Positions 40,739-49,609 are shown, numbered from the stretch's first letter. The stretch is DNA of 61,822 nucleotides from JALYGJ01 sp036558545 (GCA_036558545.1 DATBFJ010000022.1:1-61822); one strand, 5' to 3'. Program-made: numbers and translations. The notes: generated by a model not told the origin, from the sequence alone.

Positions 40739-41667
40739 TCCAGCGTCGCAGCCTCTGGCTCCGACTGCGCCGGCAGCTCCGGCACCGGCGCGCGGCGCAT
40801 CGTGATCGTGCTTCCCTCGGTCACCTTCAGCGAGTCGGCCGCATTGCCCTGGTTCTGGGCGATGCTCAGGCGTCCGTACGAATCTTCGAGGACGACGTGT
40901 GCTCCCTCGGGCACGTCGCCAAAAGTCGGTGACCAGGGCATCGCGCGCACTCGTCTCGAGGTGCCGAGCCGAACCTCCAACCGGTCGCCAGGCTCCAGGA
41001 CGCCGAGCGCTGCGACGAGGTCCGCGGTAAGTCCGGCCAGTTTCAGGTTGCCGAAGGTGTCGGCATAGATGACGGTCGATTCGAGCTCGCCCTCACGCAC
41101 CACGACCGGAGGCCAGTCGATCTGGACGAGCTCGTGAAGGTCGATCTCAGGACCGATCGACTCGATCGGCACGCCCAGGGCAAGGTGCGCGGCGGCCGGA
41201 GCGAACAGGTCGCGGCCATGGAACGTGGAGCTGATCACGGGCAATCGGTACTCGATGTTGTGGATGAGATGGACGCGCGTGATGCCACCCAGTCGTTCAG
41301 CGCCGGGAATGAGCAGACCGTTATCCGGCCCGATGAGCGTGTCGCCGCGCGCCGTCTCGATAGCGATCGGACGGCGCGGCGTCCCGACGCCCGGGTCGAC
41401 GACCGCCATGTGCGCGCCGACGGGTAGATATGGCAGGGCCGACCAGAGCATCAGGGCCCCGTGGCGAATGTTGTACTTCTCGATCTCGTGGGTGATGTCG
41501 ACGATGAGCGCCTCGGGGATGATGTTGAGCACCACGCCATGGCAAATCGCCGCGCTGGGATCGCGCGCGCCCCAGTCCGTAAGCATGCTCACGAAGGGCC
41601 GAGAGTCGGTGCGCGGAATCCGCGCGGCTGCTGGGGTCGTCACGACCCAGTTCATGCGACGGCTCAT
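40723..41667 (-). CDS. SAM hydrolase / SAM-hydroxide adenosyltransferase (DUF62)
   Basis: 314 residues. Cleaves S-adenosylmethionine to adenosine and methionine; relatives are fluorinase and chlorinase. The N-terminal domain has FVSMLTDWGARDPSAAICHG, IVDITHEIEKYNIRHGAL, AVVDPGVGTPRRPIAIETA, IGPDNGLLIP and STFHGRDLFAPAAAHLALG. The C-terminal domain has VIYADTFGNLKLAG with the conserved Asp and Asn and EDSYGRLSIAQNQGNAAD, as in hydroxide adenosyltransferases rather than halogenases. The start ATG at 41667 (or 41655) lies 10 nt after a TACCAT box. It is divergent from the WYL regulator with 84 bp between starts. Confidence 0.9.
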   Translation of the reverse strand: MSRRMNWVVTTPAAARIPRTDSRPFVSMLTDWGARDPSAAICHGVVLNIIPEALIVDITHEIEKYNIRHGALMLWSALPYLPVGAHMAVVDPGVGTPRRPIAIETARGDTLIGPDNGLLIPGAERLGGITRVHLIHNIEYRLPVISSTFHGRDLFAPAAAHLALGVPIESIGPEIDLHELVQIDWPPVVVREGELESTVIYADTFGNLKLAGLTADLVAALGVLEPGDRLEVRLGTSRRVRAMPWSPTFGDVPEGAHVVLEDSYGRLSIAQNQGNAADSLKVTEGSTITMRRAPVPELPAQSEPEAATLDQAAE

Positions 41668-41739
41668 ATTCGCAGCGATGGTAGGCCGAAGCTCGTGACA
41701 CGCCCGCGCGGAACCGTGCCCGGCAGGCGCCATACGCGT

Positions 41740-41745
41740 TAACTT
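41740..41745 (+). promoter_or_regulatory. Leaderless-type -10 element (TAACTT) of the WYL gene
   Basis: TAACTT, 6 nt, then GTG at 41752. No Shine-Dalgarno site. Confidence 0.55.
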
Positions 41746-41751
41746 GACGGC

Positions 41752-42744
41752 GTGAACACAATCGTCGATCGCGGCGGGGCGAAATGGGACAAGGCAGCGC
41801 GCTACCTGCGTATCGCGATGCTCCTGTCCGATCACCCTGACGGTCTGTCGGCCCAGGACCTGGCCGACCGAATCGGCGTCTCGAAGCGAACGGTCTATCG
41901 CGACCTGGACTCGATGGACTCGGATGCCGGGCTGCCCATCTGGCAGGACGGCGGCAGATACGGGCTGGAGAGTGGCGCTTTTCTGCCGCCACTGGCCCTG
42001 ACATTGCACGAGGCCACGACTCTTTTTCTGGCCGCACGGCTGCTGGCCAAGGTCAGTGATGAGCACGACACGGAATTGATCGGGGCGCTGGTGAAGATCG
42101 CCCAGATCCTGCCGCCCGTTCTTGCGGCGCATATCGAGGCGACGGTCGACGTGTTCAGCCGGACGCCGCCCAACCCGCGCTTCACGAACGTCTTCCGCGT
42201 CCTGGCCGAAGGTTGGGCGAAGCAGCGAATCGTCGAGATCGAATACGACGCGGGCGTCTACGACTCTTCCAAGGGCAGTCGAAAAGCAAAGGTCCATCCG
42301 CTGGCGATCGAGCCGTCAGCACTGACTCACGCTCTGTATCTGCTCGCCTGGGACGAGAGCCGGAAGGCACGCCGCACGTTCAAGGTTGAACGGATCTTGA
42401 CGGCGTCGCTGACACCGTCGACGTTCGAGCCGGTGGAAGGCTATTCAGCCGCTGCCGAGCTTGCACGCGCGTGGGACGTCATGGCCGACGAAGAGCTGCT
42501 CAGCGTGGTGATCCGTTTCGCGCCGGCGGTTGCCAAGCGCGCGGCCGAGACGCGCTGGCACCCGTCACAGGAAACAGAATTGCAGACGGACGGATCGATG
42601 CTCTGGCGCGCCACGGTCGCCGGCCTGCGCGAGATTCGGATCTGGATCATGGGCTGGGGTGCCGACTGCGAGGTCCTTGAGCCGGCCGTGCTGCGCGACG
42701 ATGTCGCCACCGAGCTATCGCGAGCAGCCGCGCTCTACAAGTAG
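41752..42744 (+). CDS. HTH-WYL domain transcriptional regulator
   Basis: 330 residues. N-terminal winged HTH of the HTH_11/DeoR type (ARYLRIAMLLSDHPDGLSAQ, DLADRIGVSKRTVYRDLDSM). The middle region leads to a WYL-type ligand domain (IVEIEYDAGVYDSSKGSRKA, KVHPLAIEPSALTHALYLLA, WDESRKARRTFKVERI) and a C-terminal WCX extension ending VLRDDVATELSRAAALYK. WYL regulators respond to nucleic acids or nucleotides and often control stress or defence genes. It is 5 nt upstream of the VOC protein gene and probably in one operon with it. Its target is unknown. Confidence 0.9.
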   Translation: MNTIVDRGGAKWDKAARYLRIAMLLSDHPDGLSAQDLADRIGVSKRTVYRDLDSMDSDAGLPIWQDGGRYGLESGAFLPPLALTLHEATTLFLAARLLAKVSDEHDTELIGALVKIAQILPPVLAAHIEATVDVFSRTPPNPRFTNVFRVLAEGWAKQRIVEIEYDAGVYDSSKGSRKAKVHPLAIEPSALTHALYLLAWDESRKARRTFKVERILTASLTPSTFEPVEGYSAAAELARAWDVMADEELLSVVIRFAPAVAKRAAETRWHPSQETELQTDGSMLWRATVAGLREIRIWIMGWGADCEVLEPAVLRDDVATELSRAAALYK

Positions 42745-42749
42745 TCGAA

Positions 42750-43370
42750 ATGCAGATCGACCACGTGGCCATGCTGGCCGCGAATGCCGAGAGCAAGGCA
42801 GCGGAGTTGCAGGAGGAATTCGGCCTGGGCGCGGAGCGGGGCATGTATTACCCACGCGCCGGTACGCGTCATTGGTTCGTGCCATTTCTGCCGCCGCAGG
42901 GCTTGGAAATTCTGCAGATCGAGGATCGTGAGGCTGCCCGGACCGGACCGGACGGAAAGGCCGTCCTGGAGTGCGAAGCGCGCGGCTTTGGTCTGTTCAG
43001 CTGGTGCGTGCTCGTCGACGACCTCGACTCGGTATCCGACCGACTGGGAATCGAGATCTTCGATTACACACTGGCGCAACCCGACGGAACACTGCGCGGT
43101 TGGCGGACGGTCAGCGGGGTTCCGAACCTGCCCTTCTTCATCGACTACCCGAACAATGGCGACCGCGCGGGCCGATTTATGGCGAAGTACACGCAGGTCG
43201 GGCACGCGAGCGCGCCGACGAGGTTTGCCGGGCTGACGATCAGCGGCTCGGAAGCGGTGCACCGCGATTGGCTCGGCCCGAACGATCTACCGCTTCAGTT
43301 CGTTGCCGGGGATCTGGGCGTCATCGAAGCGCGCGTCGAGACAGCTTGGGGCGAAGCGCTGATCCGCTAG
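42750..43370 (+). CDS. VOC/glyoxalase-like domain protein
   Basis: 206 residues. The N-terminus MQIDHVAMLAANAESKAAEL has the first metal-site His of the VOC fold and the typical beta-alpha start. Later come RHWFVPFLPPQGLEILQIED, LFSWCVLVDDLDSVSDRLGI and LPFFIDYPNNGDRAGRFMAK, in the order seen in Glyoxalase_3-like two-module proteins. Metal ligands cannot all be assigned. Likely a small dioxygenase, lyase or antibiotic-binding protein; substrate unknown. It follows the WYL regulator by 5 nt and overlaps the convergent lipoprotein gene by 4 nt. Confidence 0.8.
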   Translation: MQIDHVAMLAANAESKAAELQEEFGLGAERGMYYPRAGTRHWFVPFLPPQGLEILQIEDREAARTGPDGKAVLECEARGFGLFSWCVLVDDLDSVSDRLGIEIFDYTLAQPDGTLRGWRTVSGVPNLPFFIDYPNNGDRAGRFMAKYTQVGHASAPTRFAGLTISGSEAVHRDWLGPNDLPLQFVAGDLGVIEARVETAWGEALIR

Positions 43371-43819
43371 GAGATCATTCCGCAGCCGCTCGTCGGCATT
43401 GACGCCTGATCAACCTCCGTGATGCTCCCGTCAGATGCGATCAGGACGTAGCGATTGATCTGGTCGGTGCTCGATGGATTGAAGACCAGGCTGAGCGTCT
43501 GATCGCCTGCACTGATGGAGACCTCGTTGTGCCCGGCCCCAAAGCCGTTGAGATATTGGTTGCAGGCCTCGATCCGATCTGTGCCCGTGTCGGGAAACAG
43601 CGGCGTGCCCAACAGTCCGGGCCTCGACCAGGAAACCATCGCCGCGTCGCCCGAGGCGTTCGCAATAGTGAGCATCACGTTGTGCGGCGAACCACCACCG
43701 ATACAGCCCAGGCAGCCGAATGCCACCGCGGTGGCCAGTGCGTAATTGGCCAGGCGGATCAACGGATGACCGGTCGCGGCAAGGGGCCGTCGCAAGCCAG
43801 GTTTACGTTCCGCTCTCAT
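43367..43819 (-). CDS. Hypothetical small lipoprotein
   Basis: 150 residues. ATG at 43819 gives a basic start (MRAERKPGLRRPLAATGHPL) and a hydrophobic segment LANYALATAVAFGCLGCIGG; the lipobox is probably CLGC. The mature part of about 105 residues is beta-rich (MLTIANASGDAAMVSWSRPG, SLVFNPSSTDQINRYVLIAS) with Cys residues in IEACNQYL and TSGCGMIS that could form a disulphide. No family recognised. It follows the SRPBCC gene by 19 nt on the same strand. Confidence 0.68.
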   Translation of the reverse strand: MRAERKPGLRRPLAATGHPLIRLANYALATAVAFGCLGCIGGGSPHNVMLTIANASGDAAMVSWSRPGLLGTPLFPDTGTDRIEACNQYLNGFGAGHNEVSISAGDQTLSLVFNPSSTDQINRYVLIASDGSITEVDQASMPTSGCGMIS

Positions 43820-43838
43820 CTGTTGAGGCGCCGGAGCA

Positions 43839-44255
43839 TCAAACACCCATGGCTGTGTGTTCGAGCGTTCGGCACGCTTCGTCGAAACGCTTGAGCCAGT
43901 AGCGCCACATTTCGTCATGGAGTGCCACTTGTTGCGGAGACGGCAAGCCCACATGGCGAAGCGTGATCCACGTTCGAGCGCCGTGGTCGATGACGTCGAA
44001 TGCAACGACGCTGTTCGAGCCCAGTGGTCGTGCCACCCAGTCCCAGGCATAGCTGATGTGCTGAGGCGGATCGAGGGCGATGACGCGGCCGACGGCCTGC
44101 GCATCCCTCAGGGTCACATGAAGCTCCCCGCCGACCCGCGCGTCCAAAGTTGCCGCATCGAGCCAGCGGCTCAGGCCGTCGGCCGTGGCAACGAGCGGAA
44201 ATACCAGCTCGCGCCGCGCCTCGACCTCAGTCTGGAGCTCGACCCTGTCATTCAC
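43839..44255 (-). CDS. SRPBCC/AHSA1-like domain protein
   Basis: 138 residues. START-like helix-grip fold with the AHSA1 pattern: VELQTEVEARRELVFPLVAT, DGLSRWLDAATLDARVGGEL, VIALDPPQHISYAWDWVARP, and a long C-terminal helix DEMWRYWLKRFDEACRTLEH. Such proteins bind small hydrophobic ligands or act as stress co-chaperones; the role is unknown. The GTG at 44255 overlaps the membrane-protein stop by 4 nt, so the start is well supported; the longer open frame upstream is an overlap with that gene. Confidence 0.85.
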   Translation of the reverse strand: MNDRVELQTEVEARRELVFPLVATADGLSRWLDAATLDARVGGELHVTLRDAQAVGRVIALDPPQHISYAWDWVARPLGSNSVVAFDVIDHGARTWITLRHVGLPSPQQVALHDEMWRYWLKRFDEACRTLEHTAMGV

Positions 44256-46246
44256 AGACCCTGGCCCTCCGTCCGGTTGGGATCCGGCCGGAACCGGAAC
44301 CATCCCCAGAAGAGCGCGGATACGACGGCAAACACAACCAGTAGCACGAGCATGGTGAAGAAGGACGTCTGGGTCGGGTCGGCCAGGTAGCCAACACCAC
44401 CGCCCGCCGGGCTGAGCAGGACCTGGACGAAGCCGAACACGCCCAGGCCGATAAGTGCGGCCCAGACGAGCCAATTCCATTCCTTGACCGCTGCGCCGGG
44501 GAGGAAGCGCAGTGGCAGCATCGCGAAGACCGCGTTCTCGAGACCGGCCACCACGACAGTCACAGTGGACGCCTGGAGCAACGCGTTGGTGAATGCGTCC
44601 GTGTTGCCGCTGCCGCGCAGCAGGGCAAGCACGATCCATGCGATCAGTGCCGCCACCAGCGACGTTCCTGCTGCGACCGCCTCGGCCCGGCCTTCGATGT
44701 CCTCGCTGACCTCATGAATGAAGAAGAAGCCGATTACCAGGCCATAGAGATAGCCCGGCTGGAAGTTGGACAGCCGACTGACCAATACGCAGATGACAGC
44801 GATTGCGAGGGTTGCCGGCAACGCACGGATGCTCAGGCCAAGATGGTGATTACGAGAGAAGAGCGCGATGGGCGTGCCGTAGGCCACGAGGATGACGAGC
44901 AGCCCGATCGACAGCCCGAGCAAAGTCGCGAGCGACGTCAGGCTGAAGCCGAATGTCGGATCCAGGAACGCGTAGAGCAGCGCGCTGAGGACGATAAAGC
45001 CGACTATTCCGAGGGGCGTCCTCCACACATCATGCTCGACTTGATCCGCCGTCGGAGCCGGCGTGGGCGTTGACTCGGTCGAAACGGAGGGTTCGACCAA
45101 GGCAGTCGCTCGTGGCGACATCTCGGGCCCGGGCGCTCCGGCTGGTTGCGACTCGCCGGGCAGCGGCCCCCCCAGCGGGTGCTCGCTAGCTGTCGCCGAG
45201 GACTGCCGACGGCTTGCCATCAGCACCCGGAGCCGCGTGATCAGGGCCGCCAAACCTGCCCGAGTTCGGCGGCCCAGCCTGTTTACACCCGCCATCACCT
45301 CGTCGTAGTTGTCCTCGAGCGTGGCGTTGAAAAGGGCCGACGGGAACGGCACGAGCAGGATCACTCCGGCCGTGGCCACAACGTTCGTCACGACAACGAC
45401 CGGGTCGAGATTGAGCTGCGTGGGATCCGGTACCGACTGGTTGAACGAGGTCGTCACCGGGGCGCGACCAGTCGGCGAGAAATAGGTCTCGTGCGAGAAC
45501 GTCGCCGTCTGCCCAGGGCTTACGCTGATCGGCCAGGAAAGACCAGCTCCGTTATCAACGAGCTGGTCGCACACGCAGGTGTCGGTGAACTGGACCTGCT
45601 GGCCGATCAGGTCGTAGCCATCGCCGTAGTAGCCCTCGAAATAGTGGCTACCGGCGGTGAGCGGGGTCCACTGCTCGATCCGTTGACCCTGCGAAGGGTC
45701 GACGATGCACGCCGGCGCACCGGCATCGACTCGCCCGTAGCCCGTGTCGTAGTTCTGCAGGAAGCAGTCGCCGTAGCGGTACAGGATCCCGGTGACTGTG
45801 TTCGGCCCGCCGTTGGTCAGCTGGATGTCCGTCCGATACGACTGCGATCCAATCACGTAGCTGTCGGTCTGCTGGATCCGGATGCCTGCCTCGGCGGCGT
45901 CGGCGACGGTGACAACATGCAGCGGGTCGCCGCTCGAGCCTGAGCCCGCGATCTGCGTCTGTGCCTGTGGGGTAAAGGGCACGGACGTGGCGTAGCCGGC
46001 GCTCGGGCCAAAAACCGTGTTGTTGACGGCAAGAAACGTCCCGCACGACCCGACCTCGCTGCCAAAAAGCTCGAATGCTTCGTCGCCGACGTGGGCGACC
46101 TGGCATGAAAGGTCGGGCGTGACGAAGATCTGGGTCAGCGGTCCGTTCGAGTCGATCTCGGCGGCGGCGGCGACGCCGGCAAACAGCAGCAGCTGCCCGA
46201 CCACCAGCAAAATGGCAATCCCGAGCAGCGCGAGCCTGCGTCGCAT
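44252..46246 (-). CDS. Large multi-domain membrane protein of unknown function
   Basis: 664 residues. A signal peptide (about 5-28, LALLGIAILLVVGQLLLFAG) is followed by an exported beta-rich domain of about 270 residues with Cys pairs (DLSCQVAHVG, EVGSCGTFLAVNN, YGDCFLQNYD, DTCVCDQLVDNG). A membrane helix (about 285-307) leads to a cytoplasmic basic and Pro/Ser-rich linker, then a C-terminal domain of about six or seven helices ending near FVVFAVVSALFWGWFRFRPD. A charged loop HEVSEDIEGRAEAVAAGTSL lies between helices. I recognise no family. ATG at 46246 is chosen because TATCCT lies 7 nt upstream; codons further upstream are in AT-rich intergenic DNA. First gene of a unit with the SRPBCC and lipoprotein genes. 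Confidence 0.75.
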   Translation of the reverse strand: MRRRLALLGIAILLVVGQLLLFAGVAAAAEIDSNGPLTQIFVTPDLSCQVAHVGDEAFELFGSEVGSCGTFLAVNNTVFGPSAGYATSVPFTPQAQTQIAGSGSSGDPLHVVTVADAAEAGIRIQQTDSYVIGSQSYRTDIQLTNGGPNTVTGILYRYGDCFLQNYDTGYGRVDAGAPACIVDPSQGQRIEQWTPLTAGSHYFEGYYGDGYDLIGQQVQFTDTCVCDQLVDNGAGLSWPISVSPGQTATFSHETYFSPTGRAPVTTSFNQSVPDPTQLNLDPVVVVTNVVATAGVILLVPFPSALFNATLEDNYDEVMAGVNRLGRRTRAGLAALITRLRVLMASRRQSSATASEHPLGGPLPGESQPAGAPGPEMSPRATALVEPSVSTESTPTPAPTADQVEHDVWRTPLGIVGFIVLSALLYAFLDPTFGFSLTSLATLLGLSIGLLVILVAYGTPIALFSRNHHLGLSIRALPATLAIAVICVLVSRLSNFQPGYLYGLVIGFFFIHEVSEDIEGRAEAVAAGTSLVAALIAWIVLALLRGSGNTDAFTNALLQASTVTVVVAGLENAVFAMLPLRFLPGAAVKEWNWLVWAALIGLGVFGFVQVLLSPAGGGVGYLADPTQTSFFTMLVLLVVFAVVSALFWGWFRFRPDPNRTEGQGL

Positions 46247-46253
46247 GGCTGAC

Positions 46254-46259
46254 AGGATA
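46254..46259 (-). promoter_or_regulatory. Leaderless-type -10 element (TATCCT)
   Basis: On the minus strand TATCCT, 7 nt, then ATG at 46246. Confidence 0.55.
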
Positions 46260-46555
46260 GGTCGGTCCGACGGCTGGGCACGGGCCGCACTGCGAGGCGG
46301 CATCGCGCTACGCAGCGAATTCAACAAGGCCGAATTCAACCAAATTGTTCGATTTGAGCCGAAATCGGCGATGCGCCGACTCAACTCCGGCAACTCGGCC
46401 TGAAACCGGCCGGTCAGACCACGGTTTCACGCCCTGGACGCCACCGTGCGGCCGCTCCGAGGCACCATCAGATGCAGATGCCGTCGCGCGCCGCCACAAT
46501 CGGCGGAAAGGAACAACCACATCGATATTTGTCCCGCCTTGACGGCCCGCCGGTC
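46260..46555. other. Intergenic region with AT-rich direct repeats
   Basis: No gene seen. GAATTCAAC occurs twice (46317-46325 and 46332-46340), the second running into TCAACCAAATTGTTC (46336-46350), a 15-mer also present at 5252-5266 on the minus strand and nearly at 5067-5081. CCGCC-gattgt-GGCGG near 46494 could be a weak terminator arm for the transhydrogenase operon, without a T run. Confidence 0.4.
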
Positions 46556-48022
46556 TTAGAGCTGCTTGACCGCGGCGACCAGTTGGGTCAGGCCGTCCTT
46601 CGCGTCGGCGAAGAGCATGCCCGTCTTGGGGTTCGTGTACAGCTCGTTGTCGATGCCCGCGTAGCCTGGCCGCATCGAGCGCTTCATGACGATGATCGAG
46701 CGGGAATGGTCGACATCGAGGATCGGCATGCCGTAGATGGGGCTCGATGGGTTGGAGCGCGCCGCCGGGTTGGTCACATCGTTGGCGCCAACGACGAGTG
46801 CCACGTCGGCTCGCTCGAACTCGGGGTTGATCTCGTCCATCTCCTTGAGCTGCGGGTAAGGCACGTTCGCCTCCGCGAGCAGGACGTTCATGTGCCCGGG
46901 CATGCGCCCGGCCACCGGATGGATTGCGTACGAGACCTCGACGCCACGTTGCTCGAGCAGGTCCGCCAGCTCGCGACAGGCGTGCTGCGCCTGGGCCACC
47001 GCAAGGCCGTAACCCGGGACGATGATCACCTTCTGGGCATATGCCAGCTGGATGGCCGCGTCGTCGAGGCTGACCTCGCGGATTGAGCCACCTTCGACGC
47101 CGCCGGCGCCAGCGCCGGCGGCGGCGTCGCCCGTCCCGAAGCCACCAACCATGATGTTGACGATCGAGCGGTTCATGGCGTCGGCCATGAGCTTGGTCAG
47201 GATTGCGCCCGAGGCACCCACCAGCGCGCCCGAGATGATCAGAACGGGGTTATTGATCACGAAGCCGGCCATTGCGGCTGCAGTGCCGGTGAACGAGTTC
47301 AACAGTGAGATGACCACCGGCATGTCCGCGCCACCGATTGGCAGCACGAGCGTGATGCCGAACACGAGTCCGGACAGCACGACGAGGCCGAGAATCGCGA
47401 GCTGGATCTCCGTGCTCAGCGCGATCGTTCCGGCCGCGGCCAGCACGAGCACGATCAGTCCTGCAACCGCAATGATCGCGGTCAGGGCCGTCACCAGGCG
47501 CGAGCCTGGGAACGTGATCGGCTTGCCCGGGACGATGCCCTGCAGCTTGCCGCCTGCAATCAGCGAGCCGGAGAAGGTGACGCTGCCGATGACCGCGCCA
47601 AGAACGACGAAGATCGCCGTGGACGGCGACAGATCGGGCGTGCCGACGATGCGGACGTAATCGTCAATCGCGACCAGCGCCGCCGCCCCGCCACCAACTG
47701 CGTTGAACAGCGAGACGAGCTGCGGCATTGCCGTCATCGCGACGCTACGCGCCAGATACAGGCCGAAGCCGCCGCCAAGGACGAAGCCTATGAGGATGAT
47801 GGCAATCGCGGTCACGCCCATGCCGCCTGGACGGACGAAGTTACCCGGGGTCAGCAGCCAAAGGAACGTGACGACAACGGCCAGGGTCATGCCGGCAGCG
47901 CTCAGCTGATTGCCGCGGCGGGCCGTCGCCGGGCTGTTCATCAGGTGCAGGCCAAGCACGAAGGCCGCGGCCGCCGCGAGCCAGCACAGGAAGACGATGG
48001 TGTAGATCCACTGGTCCGACAC
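46556..48022 (-). CDS. pntB: NAD(P) transhydrogenase subunit beta
   Basis: 488 residues. About nine membrane helices form the proton channel part, then the NADP(H)-binding domain III. Domain III shows VIIVPGYGLAVAQAQHACRE, VSYAIHPVAGRMPGHMNVLL, DIVALVVGAND-like DVALVVGANDVTNPAARS, IYGMPILDVDHSRSIIVMKR and MRPGYAGIDNELYTNPKTGM, the classic PntB order. Couples hydride transfer from NADH to NADP+ with proton entry, supplying NADPH. It starts 3 nt after the PntAB stop. Confidence 0.96.
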   Translation of the reverse strand: MSDQWIYTIVFLCWLAAAAAFVLGLHLMNSPATARRGNQLSAAGMTLAVVVTFLWLLTPGNFVRPGGMGVTAIAIILIGFVLGGGFGLYLARSVAMTAMPQLVSLFNAVGGGAAALVAIDDYVRIVGTPDLSPSTAIFVVLGAVIGSVTFSGSLIAGGKLQGIVPGKPITFPGSRLVTALTAIIAVAGLIVLVLAAAGTIALSTEIQLAILGLVVLSGLVFGITLVLPIGGADMPVVISLLNSFTGTAAAMAGFVINNPVLIISGALVGASGAILTKLMADAMNRSIVNIMVGGFGTGDAAAGAGAGGVEGGSIREVSLDDAAIQLAYAQKVIIVPGYGLAVAQAQHACRELADLLEQRGVEVSYAIHPVAGRMPGHMNVLLAEANVPYPQLKEMDEINPEFERADVALVVGANDVTNPAARSNPSSPIYGMPILDVDHSRSIIVMKRSMRPGYAGIDNELYTNPKTGMLFADAKDGLTQLVAAVKQL

Positions 48023-48025
48023 GGC

Positions 48026-48382
48026 CTACTTGCCCTCCCCGGCGCCAGAGGCACCGGCGCCGGCCGCTGCGCTCGCCGTCTCGGCTGGCGCCTTCGCCGG
48101 CTCGCGCCGTCGGAACATCTGGAGCATTCGGTCCGTGACCACGTAGCCGCCAACGACGTTGGCCGCGCCGAAGAACATGGCGATGAATGCAAGCAGGTAG
48201 CTGAACCAGTTGTCCGCTGCGGCCGCGATGAGCATCGCTCCGACCATGACGATGCCATGGATCGAGTTGGCGCCCGACATCAGTGGCGTGTGCAGGGTCG
48301 CGGGAACCTTGCTGATGACCTCGAAGCCGACGAGGATTGCCAGCAGGAAGATCGCCAGCGCATTGAGTAGCTCGGTGCTCAC
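48026..48382 (-). CDS. pntAB: NAD(P) transhydrogenase subunit alpha part 2 (membrane part)
   Basis: 118 residues. Membrane domain of the alpha subunit in three-gene transhydrogenases. Three to four helices: ALAIFLLAILVGFEVISKVP, SIHGIVMVGAMLIAAAADNW, LAFIAMFFGAANVVGGYVVT, with the conserved TLHTPLMSGANSIHG segment. A C-terminal basic then Ala/Glu-rich tail of about 30 residues is non-conserved. It overlaps PntAA by 4 nt and precedes PntB by 3 nt. Confidence 0.95.
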   Translation of the reverse strand: MSTELLNALAIFLLAILVGFEVISKVPATLHTPLMSGANSIHGIVMVGAMLIAAAADNWFSYLLAFIAMFFGAANVVGGYVVTDRMLQMFRRREPAKAPAETASAAAGAGASGAGEGK

Positions 48383-49536
48383 TTGGTTGCCTCCGTGGCG
48401 GCCGGCTGAAGAAGCTTCTTCGTTGCTTCCTGCACGACTTCTCCGTCGCGCGTGATGACCGTGGCCGCTTGAATCTCGTCGGCCGGGTCGTAAGCCATGG
48501 CGCCGTCCTTCATGAAATGGAGGAGGAAGGTCGACAGGTTGCGTGCGTAGAACTGGCTCGCGCCCGCCGGCATCGTCGCCGGCAGGTTCGTCGGCGCCAG
48601 AACGGTCACGCCGTTGTCGGTGACGACCGTCTCGTCAGGCTTGGAAACCTCGACGTTGCCGCCAAGCGTGGAAGCCGCCATGTCGACGATCACGGATCCG
48701 GGTTTCATTCCCTCGACGGCTTTGGCCGTGACGAGGAGCGGTGGCCTGCGGCCGGGCACCTGGGCAGTGGTTATGACCACGTCCATGCCCGCTATGTAGC
48801 CGTTCAGCTCCTCCTGTTGCGCGGCCTGCTCTTCGGGCGTCAGCTGGCGGGCGTAGCCACCGCTGCCTGACGCATCTGCGACCGACTTCAGCACCAGGAA
48901 CTGGGCGCCGAGTGACTCAGCCTGTTCCCTCGTCTCGGAGCGGACGTCGTATGCCTTGACGATCGCACCAAGTCGTCGGGCCGTGGCGATCGCCTGCAGC
49001 CCGGCCACGCCGATGCCCAGGATGAGGACGTTGGCCGGCTTGGCCGTGCCCGCTGCGGTGGTCAGCAGCGGAAAGTAACGGCCGTACTCCTGGGCGCCCA
49101 TCAGAACGGCCCGATAGCCGCCCACGTTGGCCTGTGACGAGAGAACGTCCATCGATTGAGCGCGCGACAGGGTGCGCGGGATCGCGTCGAGCGAGATCGC
49201 TGTCACCTTCCTGGAGGCGAGCTTTTGCATCAGTTGTGGATCGATCAAAGGCTGGAGGACACCGACAACCACCTGTCCCTCGCGCAGGGAGTCGACGTCT
49301 GCGCCGTCGGGTTTTTGGACACGCGCGACGACGTCAGCGTCCTTGTACAGGTCAGCGCGCGAGACGACACGCGCGCCGGCGTCCGTGTACAGGCGATCCG
49401 GGATCGCCGCCCCATCGCCGGCGCCCTGCTCCACCAGGACTTCGGCACCGGCCGCGATCAACTGCTTGAGCGCATCCGGCACGAGCGCGACACGCCGTTC
49501 ATTAGGCGCACGCTCTTTCACCACACCTATCTTCAT
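48379..49536 (-). CDS. pntAA: NAD(P) transhydrogenase subunit alpha part 1 (NAD-binding)
   Basis: 385 residues, peripheral NAD(H)-binding domain I. N-terminus KIGVVKERAPNERRVALVPD, then VVGVLQPLIDPQLMQKLASR, AISLDAIPRTLSRAQSMDVL, SSQANVGGYRAVLMGAQEYG, the Rossmann region NVLILGIGVAGLQAIATARR and VVITTAQVPGRRPPLLVTAK. These are the alanine dehydrogenase/PNT signatures; the RAQSMD loop contacts NAD. First gene of the pntAA-pntAB-pntB operon. AGGGG lies 5 nt before the ATG, so translation may use a Shine-Dalgarno site here. Divergent from the FAD oxidase with 73 bp between starts. Confidence 0.95.
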   Translation of the reverse strand: MKIGVVKERAPNERRVALVPDALKQLIAAGAEVLVEQGAGDGAAIPDRLYTDAGARVVSRADLYKDADVVARVQKPDGADVDSLREGQVVVGVLQPLIDPQLMQKLASRKVTAISLDAIPRTLSRAQSMDVLSSQANVGGYRAVLMGAQEYGRYFPLLTTAAGTAKPANVLILGIGVAGLQAIATARRLGAIVKAYDVRSETREQAESLGAQFLVLKSVADASGSGGYARQLTPEEQAAQQEELNGYIAGMDVVITTAQVPGRRPPLLVTAKAVEGMKPGSVIVDMAASTLGGNVEVSKPDETVVTDNGVTVLAPTNLPATMPAGASQFYARNLSTFLLHFMKDGAMAYDPADEIQAATVITRDGEVVQEATKKLLQPAATEATK

Positions 49537-49596
49537 TGGGACCCCTGGGCAAACAAGTCGACGAGAAAGTCGCTCAAGAATATCCGGTGCGCCGCT

Positions 49597-49602
49597 TAGT
49601 CT
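49597..49602 (+). promoter_or_regulatory. Leaderless-type -10 element (TAGTCT)
   Basis: TAGTCT, 7 nt, then ATG at 49610. No Shine-Dalgarno site. Confidence 0.6.
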
Positions 49603-49609
49603 TGCAACG

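Noticed and set aside
44720..45070. Charged 119-codon open frame antisense to the 664-residue membrane protein
   Set aside because: Composition (Glu, Arg, Gln runs) is what antisense of Leu/Val/Ala-rich membrane helices gives; no start signal.
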